Positions 27,309 through 35,546 of a stretch of DNA of 64,000 nucleotides are shown here, in pieces (position 1 is the first letter of the stretch; each line of letters begins with the position of its first letter). The notes below the pieces were generated by a model. The model searched no databases. It had not been told where the DNA came from and was given only the letters and a program-made list of their open reading frames with translations. The translations under genes were made by a program, and so were the position numbers. Location: positions 62,001 to 126,000 of the forward strand of contig NZ_JAKUCN010000002.1 in assembly GCF_022808595.1 (NCBI RefSeq). The letters are read 5' to 3'. The stretch is from Microvirga solisilvae. Lineage in GTDB: Bacteria; Pseudomonadota; Alphaproteobacteria; Rhizobiales; Beijerinckiaceae.

Positions 27309-27988
27309 TGGCGGGGGATGCGCGCGCGGTCCTGAGGCTTGGCGTCGGGATCGCGCAGATAGAGCGGCTTGGGCAGGGCCTGATTCGGATCGGCGAGGGC
27401 ACCGAGCCGGGCCACCCAGAGAATTTCGGGAGCGCCTGCGGTATCGGCCACATGGGCCTCGACGCCCTGCGTGCGGGCTTCCGCCGCCAGCATGGCCGCC
27501 GCCGATCCGCTGATCAGCAGGGGGCCGGAGCCGAGCACGCGGATCGCATCGCGATAGCTCATGAGGCTCGGCTGGATGATGGTGCGTCCGCCCGGCGCGA
27601 CGGCCTGGATGTAGAGATGCCCGTGCTTGGCGTCGATGGCGGCGGTGAACAGGCCGCGCCGCTCCTTCACCATGAGCGGGGCGAGGAAGGCGGAGAGGGT
27701 GGCGACCCCCACCACCGGAATGCCGGCGGCGAGCCCGATGCCCCGCGCGGCGGAAATGCCGACGCGCAGGCCCGTATAGCTGCCCGGTCCCACGGTCACA
27801 GCCACCCGGTCCAGGCTCTCGAAGCCGCCCTCCACCTTGGAGGACACGCGGTCGATGAGCGGCAGCAGGGCCTCCGCGTGCCCGCGCTCCATGAAAAGGG
27901 TCTCGGCCGCCAGCGGCTCGGCATCGCCCGCCTGCCAGATGCAGGCCGAGCAGGCGCCGAGCGCCGTATCGATGGCAAGAACGCGCAC
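27305..27988 (-). CDS. tsaB: tRNA threonylcarbamoyladenosine biosynthesis protein TsaB
   Basis: TsaB is the non-catalytic partner of TsaD in making t6A37 on ANN-decoding tRNAs. The 227-residue form starts with GTG at 27988, preceded by GGAG; the longer open frame to 28141 is unlikely because it crosses the intergenic palindrome at 28021-28064. The ASKHA-type signatures VLAIDTALGACSACI at the N-terminus, ERGHAEALLPLID and VTVGPGSYTGLRVGISAARG are clear. The overlap with rimI supports an operon. Confidence 0.95.
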   Translation of the reverse strand: MRVLAIDTALGACSACIWQAGDAEPLAAETLFMERGHAEALLPLIDRVSSKVEGGFESLDRVAVTVGPGSYTGLRVGISAARGIGLAAGIPVVGVATLSAFLAPLMVKERRGLFTAAIDAKHGHLYIQAVAPGGRTIIQPSLMSYRDAIRVLGSGPLLISGSAAAMLAAEARTQGVEAHVADTAGAPEILWVARLGALADPNQALPKPLYLRDPDAKPQDRARIPRQ

Positions 27989-28020
27989 ATTCGTCTCCGT
28001 CGGATCGTCAGGCTTCTTTA

Positions 28021-28064
28021 GCGCATCGTGCGAAAATGTGGACCCGCTTTTCGCCTCGCGATGC
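28021..28064. repeat. Palindromic intergenic repeat (REP-like)
   Basis: Imperfect palindrome with outer arms GCGCATCG/CGCGATGC and inner GCGAAAA/TTTTCGC, related to the copies at 21584-21697 and 36582-36623. It sits directly upstream of tsaB. Confidence 0.8.
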
Positions 28065-28067
28065 AAT

Positions 28068-28436
28068 TCACCCGCGCAGGACAGTGCCGCCGAGACCCAC
28101 GGCCTCCGCGAAGATCGCCGCGATAACGCCGATGGCGACAAGGATCAGGCCTGCCTTGAACAGGCGGATCGCGCGATTGTAATTGGCCAGCACGAGGGAG
28201 GCGATCGACAGCATATCCGCGAGAGCTTTGATCTGGAACGCTATTCCGAGCGTGATGGCGAGGACGGCCACGATGTCGGAACTCGTCCATTCCCCAGGGA
28301 GCCCGGCCCAGCGGCTCAGGAAACCCAGCGAGAAGGCAGAGACCACGCCGATCACGGCGAGAGAGCCGTTCCTGAAGGTCGAATCGATGGTGAGCCGCTC
28401 GACAGGCTCACCCGATTCGGAGGTTGTATCGGCCAT
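28068..28436 (-). CDS. Hypothetical membrane protein, three helices
   Basis: A 122-residue protein I do not recognise. A short polar N-terminus (about 22 residues) is followed by three hydrophobic segments at about 27-45, 55-72 and 92-112. Length and topology suggest a small inner-membrane protein. It stands alone between the nitroreductase and tsaB genes with a palindromic repeat just downstream. Confidence 0.7.
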   Translation of the reverse strand: MADTTSESGEPVERLTIDSTFRNGSLAVIGVVSAFSLGFLSRWAGLPGEWTSSDIVAVLAITLGIAFQIKALADMLSIASLVLANYNRAIRLFKAGLILVAIGVIAAIFAEAVGLGGTVLRG

Positions 28437-28472
28437 GGGAAGTGTCCGTTTGGTGGTAGACAGGAGCCGCCG

Positions 28473-29063
28473 TCACAGGATCTGGCAGAATTCGTCGAAG
28501 GACAAGCGCGGCTGGCGCGGATGCAGCTTCTCCGGCAGGCCGTAGCCCAGATTGATGAGGAAGTTGGACTTGGTTTTCCCATCCGGGAAGAAAGCTTTGT
28601 CCACGCCTTCCCGGTCAAAGCCGCCCATGGGGCCGCAATCGAGGCCGAGCGAACGCGCCGCCATGATGAGATAGGCGCCCTGAAGGGAGGAGCCCTGGAG
28701 GGCCGTTCGCTCGATCACCTCGGGTTGGCCTGCGAACCAGCTTCTCGCATCCTTGGAATGTGGAGCCAGGAAACCGAGCTTCTCGTAGAACTCCATGTCG
28801 TGCGCCACGATGACGGTCGCCGGTGCGCTCATGGTCTGGCGCACATTGCCCTCGTCGAGATGGGGTTTCAGCTTTTCCTTCGCCGCTTCCGACACCACGA
28901 AGACGAAGCGCGCCGGGGTGGTGTTGGCGCTGGTCGGTCCGAGCTTCGCGAGATCGGCAATAGCGCGCAGGGTTTCTTCCGGGATCTTGCGATCCTCCCA
29001 CCAGCGATGGGTGCGGGCATTGCGGAAGATCTGGTCAATGGCGGCGTTGGACAGGGGCAGCAA
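28473..29063 (-). CDS. Nitroreductase family protein (RutE/HadB-like)
   Basis: A 196-residue FMN-dependent oxidoreductase. The N-terminal RTHRWWEDRKIPEETL and GPTSANTTPARFVFV segments contain the residues that hold FMN phosphate in this family, and LGLDCGPMGGFD matches the RutE-type (malonic semialdehyde reductase) branch. Substrate is uncertain; no rut genes are adjacent. The best start is TTG at 29063 with GGAG at -11. The U-tract of a strong terminator (29078-29105) ends only about 15 bases before this start codon, so expression by read-through or from a very short leader must be assumed. Confidence 0.88.
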   Translation of the reverse strand: MLPLSNAAIDQIFRNARTHRWWEDRKIPEETLRAIADLAKLGPTSANTTPARFVFVVSEAAKEKLKPHLDEGNVRQTMSAPATVIVAHDMEFYEKLGFLAPHSKDARSWFAGQPEVIERTALQGSSLQGAYLIMAARSLGLDCGPMGGFDREGVDKAFFPDGKTKSNFLINLGYGLPEKLHPRQPRLSFDEFCQIL

Positions 29064-29077
29064 GACAGGACTCCAAC

Positions 29078-29105
29078 AAAAAAGCGCGGCATGAAGGCCG
29101 CGCTT
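29078..29105 (-). terminator. Rho-independent terminator after nfuA
   Basis: A 9-bp stem AAGCGCGGC/GCCGCGCTT (29082-29090 with 29097-29105) and 6-base loop, followed on the minus strand by a run of six T residues. It lies 28 bases after the nfuA stop codon. Confidence 0.9.
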
Positions 29106-29132
29106 ATCAGTATTAGAACTTTGGCAGCTCGA

Positions 29133-29693
29133 TCAAACAGCCTGCACTTCGCGCACATCCGGCAGGAAGTGGCGCAGCAGGTTCTGGATGCCGTGGCGCA
29201 GCGTTGCGGTCGAGGAGGGGCAGCCGGAGCAGGCGCCCTTCATGACGAGATAGACCACGCCGTCCTTGAAGCCGCGGAAGGTGATGTCGCCGCCGTCGCC
29301 TGCCACGGCAGGGCGGATGCGGGTCTCGAGCAGTTCCTTGATGGTCTCGACGGTCGAGGCATCATCCGGATCGAAGAATTCCTCGCCGTCTTCCTCATTG
29401 GCCCCGTAGCCGTTCGCGAAGAGCGGCGCGCCGGTCATGAAATGCTCCATGATCCCGCCGAGGATGGCAGGCTTCAGGTGCTGCCACTCGCCGTCAGCCT
29501 TGGTGACGGTGATGAAGTCGTAGCCGAAGAAGACGCCGGTCACGCCCGGCACGGCAAAGAGGCGCTGGGCGAGGGGCGAGAACTCGCCCTGTTCGGGGGT
29601 CTTCGCCTCGAAGGTGCCTTCCGGCATCACGACGCGGCCGGGCAGGAACTTCAGGGTGGCGGGATTGGGGGTCGCTTCAGTCTGAATGAACAT
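29133..29693 (-). CDS. NifU-like Fe-S cluster carrier (NfuA family)
   Basis: A 186-residue iron-sulfur carrier. It starts at the ATG at 29693 with AGAGGAAA upstream. Residues 1-90 form the Nfu N-terminal domain (MFIQTEATPNPATLKFLPG), and residues about 110-185 the NifU C-terminal domain with the cluster-binding CSGCPSS motif. This is the mitochondrial/alphaproteobacterial Nfu type, which hands 4Fe-4S clusters to target enzymes. A palindrome matching the Irr-binding ICE box core stands about 48 bases upstream of the start, so expression is likely iron-controlled. Confidence 0.94.
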   Translation of the reverse strand: MFIQTEATPNPATLKFLPGRVVMPEGTFEAKTPEQGEFSPLAQRLFAVPGVTGVFFGYDFITVTKADGEWQHLKPAILGGIMEHFMTGAPLFANGYGANEEDGEEFFDPDDASTVETIKELLETRIRPAVAGDGGDITFRGFKDGVVYLVMKGACSGCPSSTATLRHGIQNLLRHFLPDVREVQAV

Positions 29694-29740
29694 GGTCTTT
29701 TTCCTCTGACGCCGGTTCAAGGCCGGCCGAGTGGGTGGTC

Positions 29741-29755
29741 TTAGAATCGTTCTAA
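29741..29755. promoter_or_regulatory. Putative Irr-binding site (ICE box) upstream of nfuA
   Basis: The perfect palindrome TTAGAA-N3-TTCTAA matches the core of the iron control element recognised by the rhizobial regulator Irr (TTTAGAA-N3-TTCTAAA) at all 12 core positions; only the outermost T/A pair differs. It lies 48 bases upstream of the nfuA start codon in the promoter region. An irr gene is present in this window at 38833-39306. Confidence 0.65.
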
Positions 29756-29759
29756 CAGG

Positions 29760-30168
29760 TTTCCGATCCAATGTGGATCGGGAGTTGGAGGATTCCAAGA
29801 GGGAATGAACGGCTGCCATTCAGGGCTGGAGAATTGGTGTTGTCAAAGAGCGTGGGGGCAGAAGCATGGGGGAATGTCCTCGCGGCTTGTGTGGCCCGAG
29901 GTTTGGGTGAGGGAGACGCGAGAGGCCGTCCGGTTCGCTTGTGAGAGGGAGAAGAACCTGACGGCCCCTCGCGCACGGTTCTTTTAGGCGGACACCGCGT
30001 CTTGCAGCGGCGGGCCTCCCGGGCCGGCTTGCGAGACCGAACCGGGACCGTTCCCGGCTCCACAAATCACGACGCCTCGCGAGCGCGCCCCTCATCGAGC
30101 CAGGACATCAACACATATAGCCAAGGTTAGGACCATTGTCAAGAACAAATGCGGAACACGATCCACAC
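29760..30168. other. Long spacer without recognised genes
   Basis: About 410 bases between the nfuA promoter region and the repeat element at 30169. Short open frames exist on both strands but none has a convincing start, codon pattern or family signature. I see no tRNA or clear RNA structure here. Confidence 0.5.
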
Positions 30169-30407
30169 GGCGTCATCCCGGACGGCGTCAGCCGAGCCGG
30201 GATCGCAAGCCGGATGGGGTGCTGGCTCACCTCTCCCGGGCGGGAGAGGTCGACGCACGTCAGCGCAGCGGGTGAGGGATGCGCGTTATCCGGAAAGACC
30301 TGTAACCCCTCACCCGGACCTGCGGTCCGACCTCTCCCTCAGGGAGAGGTGATGATCCCGCGTCACGCGATCCCGGATCTTCGCTATGCTTCGTCCGGGA
30401 TGACGCC
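30169..30407. repeat. MITE-like intergenic element with 15-bp perfect terminal inverted repeats
   Basis: GGCGTCATCCCGGAC at 30169-30183 and its exact reverse complement at 30393-30407 bound a 239-bp unit. Inside are further inverted pairs: CTCTCCCGGGCGGGAGAG near 30232-30249 and a second CCTCTCCCTC/GAGGGAGAGG-like palindrome near 30330-30350, with GTGAGGG/CCCTCAC between them. No coding sequence is visible. It resembles the composite CTCTCCC/GGGAGAGG intergenic repeats common in Hyphomicrobiales genomes. Confidence 0.8.
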
Positions 30408-30458
30408 ATTCGTCCCCCGTCGCGGCCGTTCCCGAACTTGGTCCGAAATGCCCCTCGC

Positions 30459-30956
30459 CTAGCCCGCGAGCGCGTCGATTTCCTCGTCCGTCAGGCTGCC
30501 GGGCACGATGACGATGGGGACCGGGAAGGTGGAGGCTGCTTTGCCGGCGAGCGTGCTGACGAGGGGCCCTGGCCCCTCCTTGCCGCTGCCGGCAGCCAGC
30601 ACGAGGAAGGAGACGTCCTCATCCTCGTTGATGAGCTTGATGATCTCTTCGGCCCGCACGCCCACGCGGATCACCTGTTCAGGCTCCACGCCGGCGGCGC
30701 TGCGGGCTTCGCGGGCGGCGTTTTCCAGAAGCTTCGCGGCTTCCTCGCTCGCCTCCTCGATCATGGCCTCGCCGACGCCGATCCACTCGAAATTGTCCGG
30801 CGGGTCCACCACGGCGAGCATGATCATGCTTGCTCCCGTGCGGGCGCAGCGGCGGGAAGCGAAGTGAACCGCTCTCGCGCATTCGGAGGTCTTATCGATC
30901 ACCACCATGAATTTGGGCCGGTGGCCTGCCTCGTAGGATCGGCGCTGGCCGCTCAC
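30459..30956 (-). CDS. Universal stress protein (UspA family)
   Basis: A 165-residue single-domain UspA protein. The GTG at 30956 has AGGAGA at ideal distance and gives a normal-length protein; the longer frame to 31124 runs into trpS. The fold is visible as FMVVIDKTSECARAVHFASRRC at the start and VSFLVLAAGSGKEGPGPLVS with the ATP-binding G-x2-G-x9-G-like region, ending in FPVPIVIVPG. It lies 70 bases after trpS on the same strand and may be transcribed with it. Confidence 0.88.
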   Translation of the reverse strand: MSGQRRSYEAGHRPKFMVVIDKTSECARAVHFASRRCARTGASMIMLAVVDPPDNFEWIGVGEAMIEEASEEAAKLLENAAREARSAAGVEPEQVIRVGVRAEEIIKLINEDEDVSFLVLAAGSGKEGPGPLVSTLAGKAASTFPVPIVIVPGSLTDEEIDALAG

Positions 30957-31026
30957 TGCATGCTCTCCTGCATCGGGCTGATGCTGCCTTGCCCTATAAG
31001 ATAGGGCAAGGCGAGCCGAGGTCAGG

Positions 31027-32070
31027 TTAGCGTGCGCGGACGAAACCGACGATGTCCTTGACCGCATCCATGGTCTGCGCGGCAAGCACGCGGGCGCGGG
31101 CGGAACCGTCGGCGAGCACCGCATCGATATGGGCAGGATCGGCCATGAGGCGGCGCATTTCGTCGGCGATCGGGGCGAGCTTCGTCACGGACACGTCCAC
31201 GAGGGCTGCCTTGAAGCCCGAGAATTGCGAACCGCCATGCTCGCGCAGCACGTCCTCCGCCGTCGAATCCGTGAGCGCGGCATAGATCGCCACAAGGTTC
31301 TCTGCCTCGGGACGACCTTTGAGCCCCTCGACCTCGGAGGGCAGGGGCTCGGGATCGGTCTTCGCCTTGCGCACCTTCGTGGCGATGGTGTCGGCATCGT
31401 CGGTGAGGTTGATGCGCGAATAGTCGGACGGGTCCGACTTCGACATCTTCTTCGAGCCGTCGCGCAGCGACATGATGCGGGTCGCCGGACCTTGGATCAT
31501 GGGCTCGGTCAGCGGGAAGAAGGCATCGCCAAAGCCGTTCGCCGCGATCGACTCGGCCCAGTCGTTGTTGAACTTCTGGGCGATGTCGCGGGTCAGCTCC
31601 AGATGCTGCTTCTGGTCCTCGCCCACCGGCACATGGGTGGCGCGGTAGACCAGGATGTCGGCAGCCATCAGGTTCGGATAGGCGTAGAGGCCGACCGATG
31701 CGTTCTCGCGGTCCTTGCCGGCCTTGTCCTTGAACTGGGTCATGCGGTTCAGCCAGCCGAGGCGGGCGACGCAGTTGAACACCCAGGCGAGCTCCGCGTG
31801 CTGGGGCACCTGGGACTGGTTGAAGACGATGTGGCGCTTCGGGTCGATGCCGGCGGCGATGAAGGCTGCCGTCACTTCGCGGATCTGGCGCACCAGGTCC
31901 TTCGGGTCTTGCGGCACGGTGATCGCGTGCATGTCCACGACGCAATAGATGCAGTCGTGCGTTTCCTGCATGGTCACGAAGCGCTTGATGGCGCCGAGGT
32001 AATTTCCGAGATGGAGGTTGCCGGTGGGTTGGACGCCCGAGAAAACCAGCTCCTTGAATTGCGCCATCAT
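31027..32070 (-). CDS. trpS: Tryptophanyl-tRNA synthetase
   Basis: A class I aminoacyl-tRNA synthetase charging tRNA-Trp. The 347-residue protein has the HIGH-type motif in [13 protein letters not shown] at about residues 17-29 and the KMSKS motif [15 protein letters not shown] near residue 205-218. Length and motifs are standard for bacterial TrpS. Two adjacent ATG codons (32070, 32067) follow a GGAG. The murJ-trpS-usp order is common in this order of bacteria. Confidence 0.97.
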   Translation of the reverse strand: MMAQFKELVFSGVQPTGNLHLGNYLGAIKRFVTMQETHDCIYCVVDMHAITVPQDPKDLVRQIREVTAAFIAAGIDPKRHIVFNQSQVPQHAELAWVFNCVARLGWLNRMTQFKDKAGKDRENASVGLYAYPNLMAADILVYRATHVPVGEDQKQHLELTRDIAQKFNNDWAESIAANGFGDAFFPLTEPMIQGPATRIMSLRDGSKKMSKSDPSDYSRINLTDDADTIATKVRKAKTDPEPLPSEVEGLKGRPEAENLVAIYAALTDSTAEDVLREHGGSQFSGFKAALVDVSVTKLAPIADEMRRLMADPAHIDAVLADGSARARVLAAQTMDAVKDIVGFVRAR

Positions 32071-32167
32071 AGTGCTCCTGGCAGGAACGGGTTGGACGCC
32101 GCCCTGCGTGATGATCGAAAGAAATCGAGGCGGCGGTTATGACAGGGCCGCGCCACGATGCAAGTGT

Positions 32168-33679
32168 TTAGCGGAGCGCGATGACGTCGTCACGGGTCAC
32201 GGCGCCCGTCAGCCATGCGGCAGCAGCGTAGAGCGCGAGGCCTCCGAGGCAGAAAGCCGTAAGCGAGAGGCTGCCTGCGGGCACGAGAACGATCTGCATG
32301 CCCCATAGCCCCAGGCTCATGAGAGTGGTGGAGGCGGCAATGCGGACCAGGCGGCCGAGGAAAAGGCGATCCGGGTGCCACAATCCGATTCGCCGCAGCA
32401 GCCAGACCATGGCAGCGGCATGCGAAACGCAGCCCAGGCTGATGCCCAGGGCAATCCCGGCAGGTCCCCAGCTGAGGGCCAACAGCAGAGCACTCGAGAG
32501 CGTGACGAGAATGCCGAGCATGGCGGCGGCAAGCGTCTTGCGCAGGGCACTATTGGCAAACAGCGTCTGGCTCAGCACCTTGCCGATGGTGGCGAAGGGC
32601 AGGCCGAGGCTCAAGCAAGCGAGCACCAACGCCGTTCCGTCGGTGTCGGCTTGCTGGAATGCACCGCGCGCGAAAAGAACATCGGTGATCGGAAAGGCCA
32701 GGATCGCGAGCGCGGCACAGGCCGGAAGCGCCAGCAGCAGCGCCACTTCCAGCGCGCGATGCTGCGCGCCGACGATGGCTTTCGCATCACCCGCATGGTG
32801 ATGCCGCGCGAGTTCCGGCAACAGGACGCTTGATCCCAAGGCGGCGATGAGGCCGAGCGGCAGCTGCATCACACGCTCGGCATAGTAGATCCAGGAAATG
32901 CCGGACGGCCAGAACGACGCCACCATCGTTCCCGCCAGGATGAAGAGCTGCACCGCGCCGCTGGCAATGAGCGCCGGAAAGCCTGCGAGCAGAAGGCTCT
33001 TCAGCACGGGAGACCAATGGGGCTTGCGAAAGCGCACGAGCTTTTCGCCATGACGAAGCGCCGCGAGCACGATGAGCAATTGAATGAAGCCCGCCACGCT
33101 CGATGCGCCGGCGAGCCACGCGGCTTTCGTGGCGAACGGCATCGCGAAGCCGCCCTCCAGCACCACGAGCGTCGCGATCAGGGCGGCATTGATGACGAGC
33201 GGCGCGAAGGCGGTCGCGCCATAACGTCCGCGCATGTTGAGGATCGCGGCAGCGATGGAGGAGAGCGTGACACTGAACACGATGGGAAAGGACAGGCGCG
33301 TGTAGAGCGTGACCAGCGCCCATGTTCCTTCATCGTCGTGAAGGCCCGGCGCGAGCAGAAGCGCGACGAGGCCCGCGCCGATCTCGACGAGTGCGGTGAG
33401 CGCCATGAGAGCCAGCGCGAAGATGCTGATCACGTCGCCCGCCATCGTGGCGGCATCCTTAGGCTCCAGGCGGCTCAGTTGCGGGATGAGCGCCGGGTTG
33501 AGCCCGCCCTCGCCGACGACGCGGCGCACGAGGCCAGGCAGGCGGAAGGCGGTGAGAAACGCATCCGCCACCGGCCCCGCGCCCAGGGCCTGCGCGAACA
33601 GCATGTCGCGGACGAACCCTAAGATGCGGGAGGCGATGGAACTGAGGCCGACCAGAAGGGATGAGCGGATGAGCGACAT
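32168..33679 (-). CDS. murJ: Lipid II flippase MurJ
   Basis: MurJ moves lipid II across the inner membrane for peptidoglycan synthesis. The 503-residue protein starts at the ATG at 33679 (MSLIRSSLLVGLSSIASRILGFVRD), the typical MviN start; an upstream extension is not family-like. About 14 hydrophobic segments are spread over its length. The conserved LGAGPVADAFLTAFRLP and GEGGLNPALIPQL motifs near the N-terminus contain residues needed for flipping. It lies about 100 bases upstream of trpS. Confidence 0.95.
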   Translation of the reverse strand: MSLIRSSLLVGLSSIASRILGFVRDMLFAQALGAGPVADAFLTAFRLPGLVRRVVGEGGLNPALIPQLSRLEPKDAATMAGDVISIFALALMALTALVEIGAGLVALLLAPGLHDDEGTWALVTLYTRLSFPIVFSVTLSSIAAAILNMRGRYGATAFAPLVINAALIATLVVLEGGFAMPFATKAAWLAGASSVAGFIQLLIVLAALRHGEKLVRFRKPHWSPVLKSLLLAGFPALIASGAVQLFILAGTMVASFWPSGISWIYYAERVMQLPLGLIAALGSSVLLPELARHHHAGDAKAIVGAQHRALEVALLLALPACAALAILAFPITDVLFARGAFQQADTDGTALVLACLSLGLPFATIGKVLSQTLFANSALRKTLAAAMLGILVTLSSALLLALSWGPAGIALGISLGCVSHAAAMVWLLRRIGLWHPDRLFLGRLVRIAASTTLMSLGLWGMQIVLVPAGSLSLTAFCLGGLALYAAAAWLTGAVTRDDVIALR

Positions 33680-33746
33680 GGTTTCAGCGACACGGGTTCT
33701 GTCGCGATAAACCCTTCCAGGCGGATTGTCTAAGAAATCCGCGCCT

Positions 33747-34373
33747 CTAGCCCCTCGCCTGCGCAATCGCCTCGCGCTTCTGGGCGAGCGTCATGCCGCC
33801 GACATAGGATTGCGTGGCGACGAGGAAGGATGGCGTCGCGGTGAAGCCAAGGGAGTCGCCGAGCTTCAGGGTGTCCTTCATCCACTGGGTGGTGCGCTCG
33901 GAATTCGCTGCTTCCTCAAGGCGCTTGATGTCGCCGCCGAGGCGCTCGATTTCCTTCACGGCCCGCGCTCCATCGACCGTGCCTCTCAGCTTGAAGAGCG
34001 CAAGGTGCAGGGGCAGATAGGCCTCGGGTCCGTAAAGCTGAAGATAGGCAAGCGCTGCCTTCGTCGCCGTGACGGAAGGGATGCCGAGCACGGCGAAATT
34101 CACGAGCACGTAAGTGAGATCCGGCTCCGCCTTCAGAAGCGCGGGCAGATCCGCCGCCGACTTTTTGCACCAGGGGCAATTGTAGTCGAAATACTCGACC
34201 ATGATCACGTCGCCATGCTGGTGTCCGAGCTTCACGGCGGACGGCAGAGCGAGCGAATCCTCGACAAGCTCGATGGGAACCAGCTGTCCCTCCGGTGCGG
34301 ATTGCGCGAAGGCGGGAACGCTGGCGCCCGACAGGGCCAGGCCGGCGAGAAGGGAACGGCGGGACAGGATCAT
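33747..34373 (-). CDS. DsbA-family thiol-disulfide oxidoreductase
   Basis: A 208-residue exported thioredoxin-fold protein. It starts at the ATG at 34373; the N-terminus MILSRRSLLAGLALSGASV has a twin-arginine-like SRRSLL motif, a hydrophobic core and an AFA cleavage site near residue 24. The active site is CPWC in VEYFDYNCPWCKKS (about residue 60-63), followed by the long helical insertion of DsbA-like proteins and a cis-proline in FTATPSFLV. It probably introduces or shuffles disulfides in the periplasm. Confidence 0.9.
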   Translation of the reverse strand: MILSRRSLLAGLALSGASVPAFAQSAPEGQLVPIELVEDSLALPSAVKLGHQHGDVIMVEYFDYNCPWCKKSAADLPALLKAEPDLTYVLVNFAVLGIPSVTATKAALAYLQLYGPEAYLPLHLALFKLRGTVDGARAVKEIERLGGDIKRLEEAANSERTTQWMKDTLKLGDSLGFTATPSFLVATQSYVGGMTLAQKREAIAQARG

Positions 34374-34548
34374 GAAAAGCAACTCTCGACAGGAACGCCT
34401 CTGGTGCCGAGCGATCGTGTCGAGAGCAAGGCCAAGCTTTGCTCTCTCATGCATTTGTGAAGAGGAGAGCAGACGTATTTCTTCGCAGCGTGGCGGTTGC
34501 GATGCTGCGCCAAGGCTGTGAAGATGGATCGAAACAGGACCTTCGTCG

Positions 34549-35448
34549 ATGCTCGAAACCGCTTTCACGCCTCAGGAACTCGGTGCGATCCGGCGCGCCT
34601 ATGCCAAGCAGATTCTTGCCGTTGTCGGCATTCAGGAGGATGCGCGGCTCGAGGCGGCTTTCGCGAGTGTCGAGCGCGAGCGTTTCCTGGGCCCGCCGCC
34701 CTGGACGATCTCGCGCGGTGGCGGATATGAGCCGCTGCATTCGCACGATCCCGCCGTGCTCTATCAGGATGTGCTTCTGGCCTTGGCCGCGCATCGCGGC
34801 GTCAACAATGGCTCTCCCTCGCTCCATGCCGGATGGCTGCATGCCCTGTCCCTGCGCGAGGGCGATCGCGTCGCGCATATCGGAGCGGGTGCTGGCTATT
34901 ACAGCGCCATCATCGCGGAGATCGTCGGCCCGACGGGCCATGTGCTGGCAGTGGAGTTCGATCCTGCTCTCGCCGACATGGCCCGCGCCAATCTGAGCGA
35001 TCGGTCCAACGTCACGGTCGTTGCGGGCGATGGAGCCTTGTGGCCGCAGGATGATGTGGATGCGATCTATGTGAACTTTTCCGTCGAACGGCCTGCAGAG
35101 GCCTGGATCGAACACCTCAAGCCCGAAGGTCGTTTGATCTTTCCGCTCGGCTTGCCCCGTGCGCAGCCGAGCCTCCGGGGTGGCACGCATACGATGTATG
35201 GAGCGGGGCTTCGCGTCGAGCGCCGCGCCAAGGGTCTCGCGGTACAATGGCTGGGTCATGCCTCCTTCGTCTGTGCGGAGGGCGAATTGTCGAACCCCGC
35301 TTCGGAGCGACGGGCGCTGCAGGCCGCGTTCGAGAGCAATAGCGTCGAGTTCGTGCGAAGCCTGATCTGGCGCAAGCCCGCTCCGCTGGGTCGCTGCTGG
35401 TTCACCGGCTCGGGCTGGGCCCTGTCCTACGACGAGATCACGCCGTGA
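34549..35448 (+). CDS. Protein-L-isoaspartate methyltransferase-like protein
   Basis: A 299-residue SAM-dependent methyltransferase of the PCMT family. Motif I is VAHIGAGAGYYSAIIAEIVG near residues 107-126, followed by LAVEFDPALADMARANL (post-I) and GDGALWP (motif II). The N-terminal region has FLGPPPWTISRGGGYEP, partly resembling the PCMT substrate loop. It is longer than E. coli Pcm (208 residues) with an extra C-terminal domain of about 70 residues, so a different substrate is possible. It diverges from the dsbA-like gene. Confidence 0.82.
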   Translation: MLETAFTPQELGAIRRAYAKQILAVVGIQEDARLEAAFASVERERFLGPPPWTISRGGGYEPLHSHDPAVLYQDVLLALAAHRGVNNGSPSLHAGWLHALSLREGDRVAHIGAGAGYYSAIIAEIVGPTGHVLAVEFDPALADMARANLSDRSNVTVVAGDGALWPQDDVDAIYVNFSVERPAEAWIEHLKPEGRLIFPLGLPRAQPSLRGGTHTMYGAGLRVERRAKGLAVQWLGHASFVCAEGELSNPASERRALQAAFESNSVEFVRSLIWRKPAPLGRCWFTGSGWALSYDEITP

Positions 35449-35475
35449 GATTCAGGCGATGCGGGTGATGGGCTG

Positions 35476-35513
35476 AAACGAAAACATCCGCGAAAGGTGC
35501 CTTTCGCGGATGT
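35476..35513 (-). terminator. Terminator between convergent methyltransferase and fabI genes
   Basis: A perfect 14-bp stem, ACATCCGCGAAAGG (35484-35497) with its complement at 35500-35513, is followed on the minus strand by TTTTCGTTTC. It sits 33 bases after the fabI stop. It may also end transcripts of the plus-strand methyltransferase, but no T-run follows on that side. Confidence 0.75.
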
Positions 35514-35546
35514 TCGAAGCAAGTGCTTGCGGAACGATGAGGGTTT

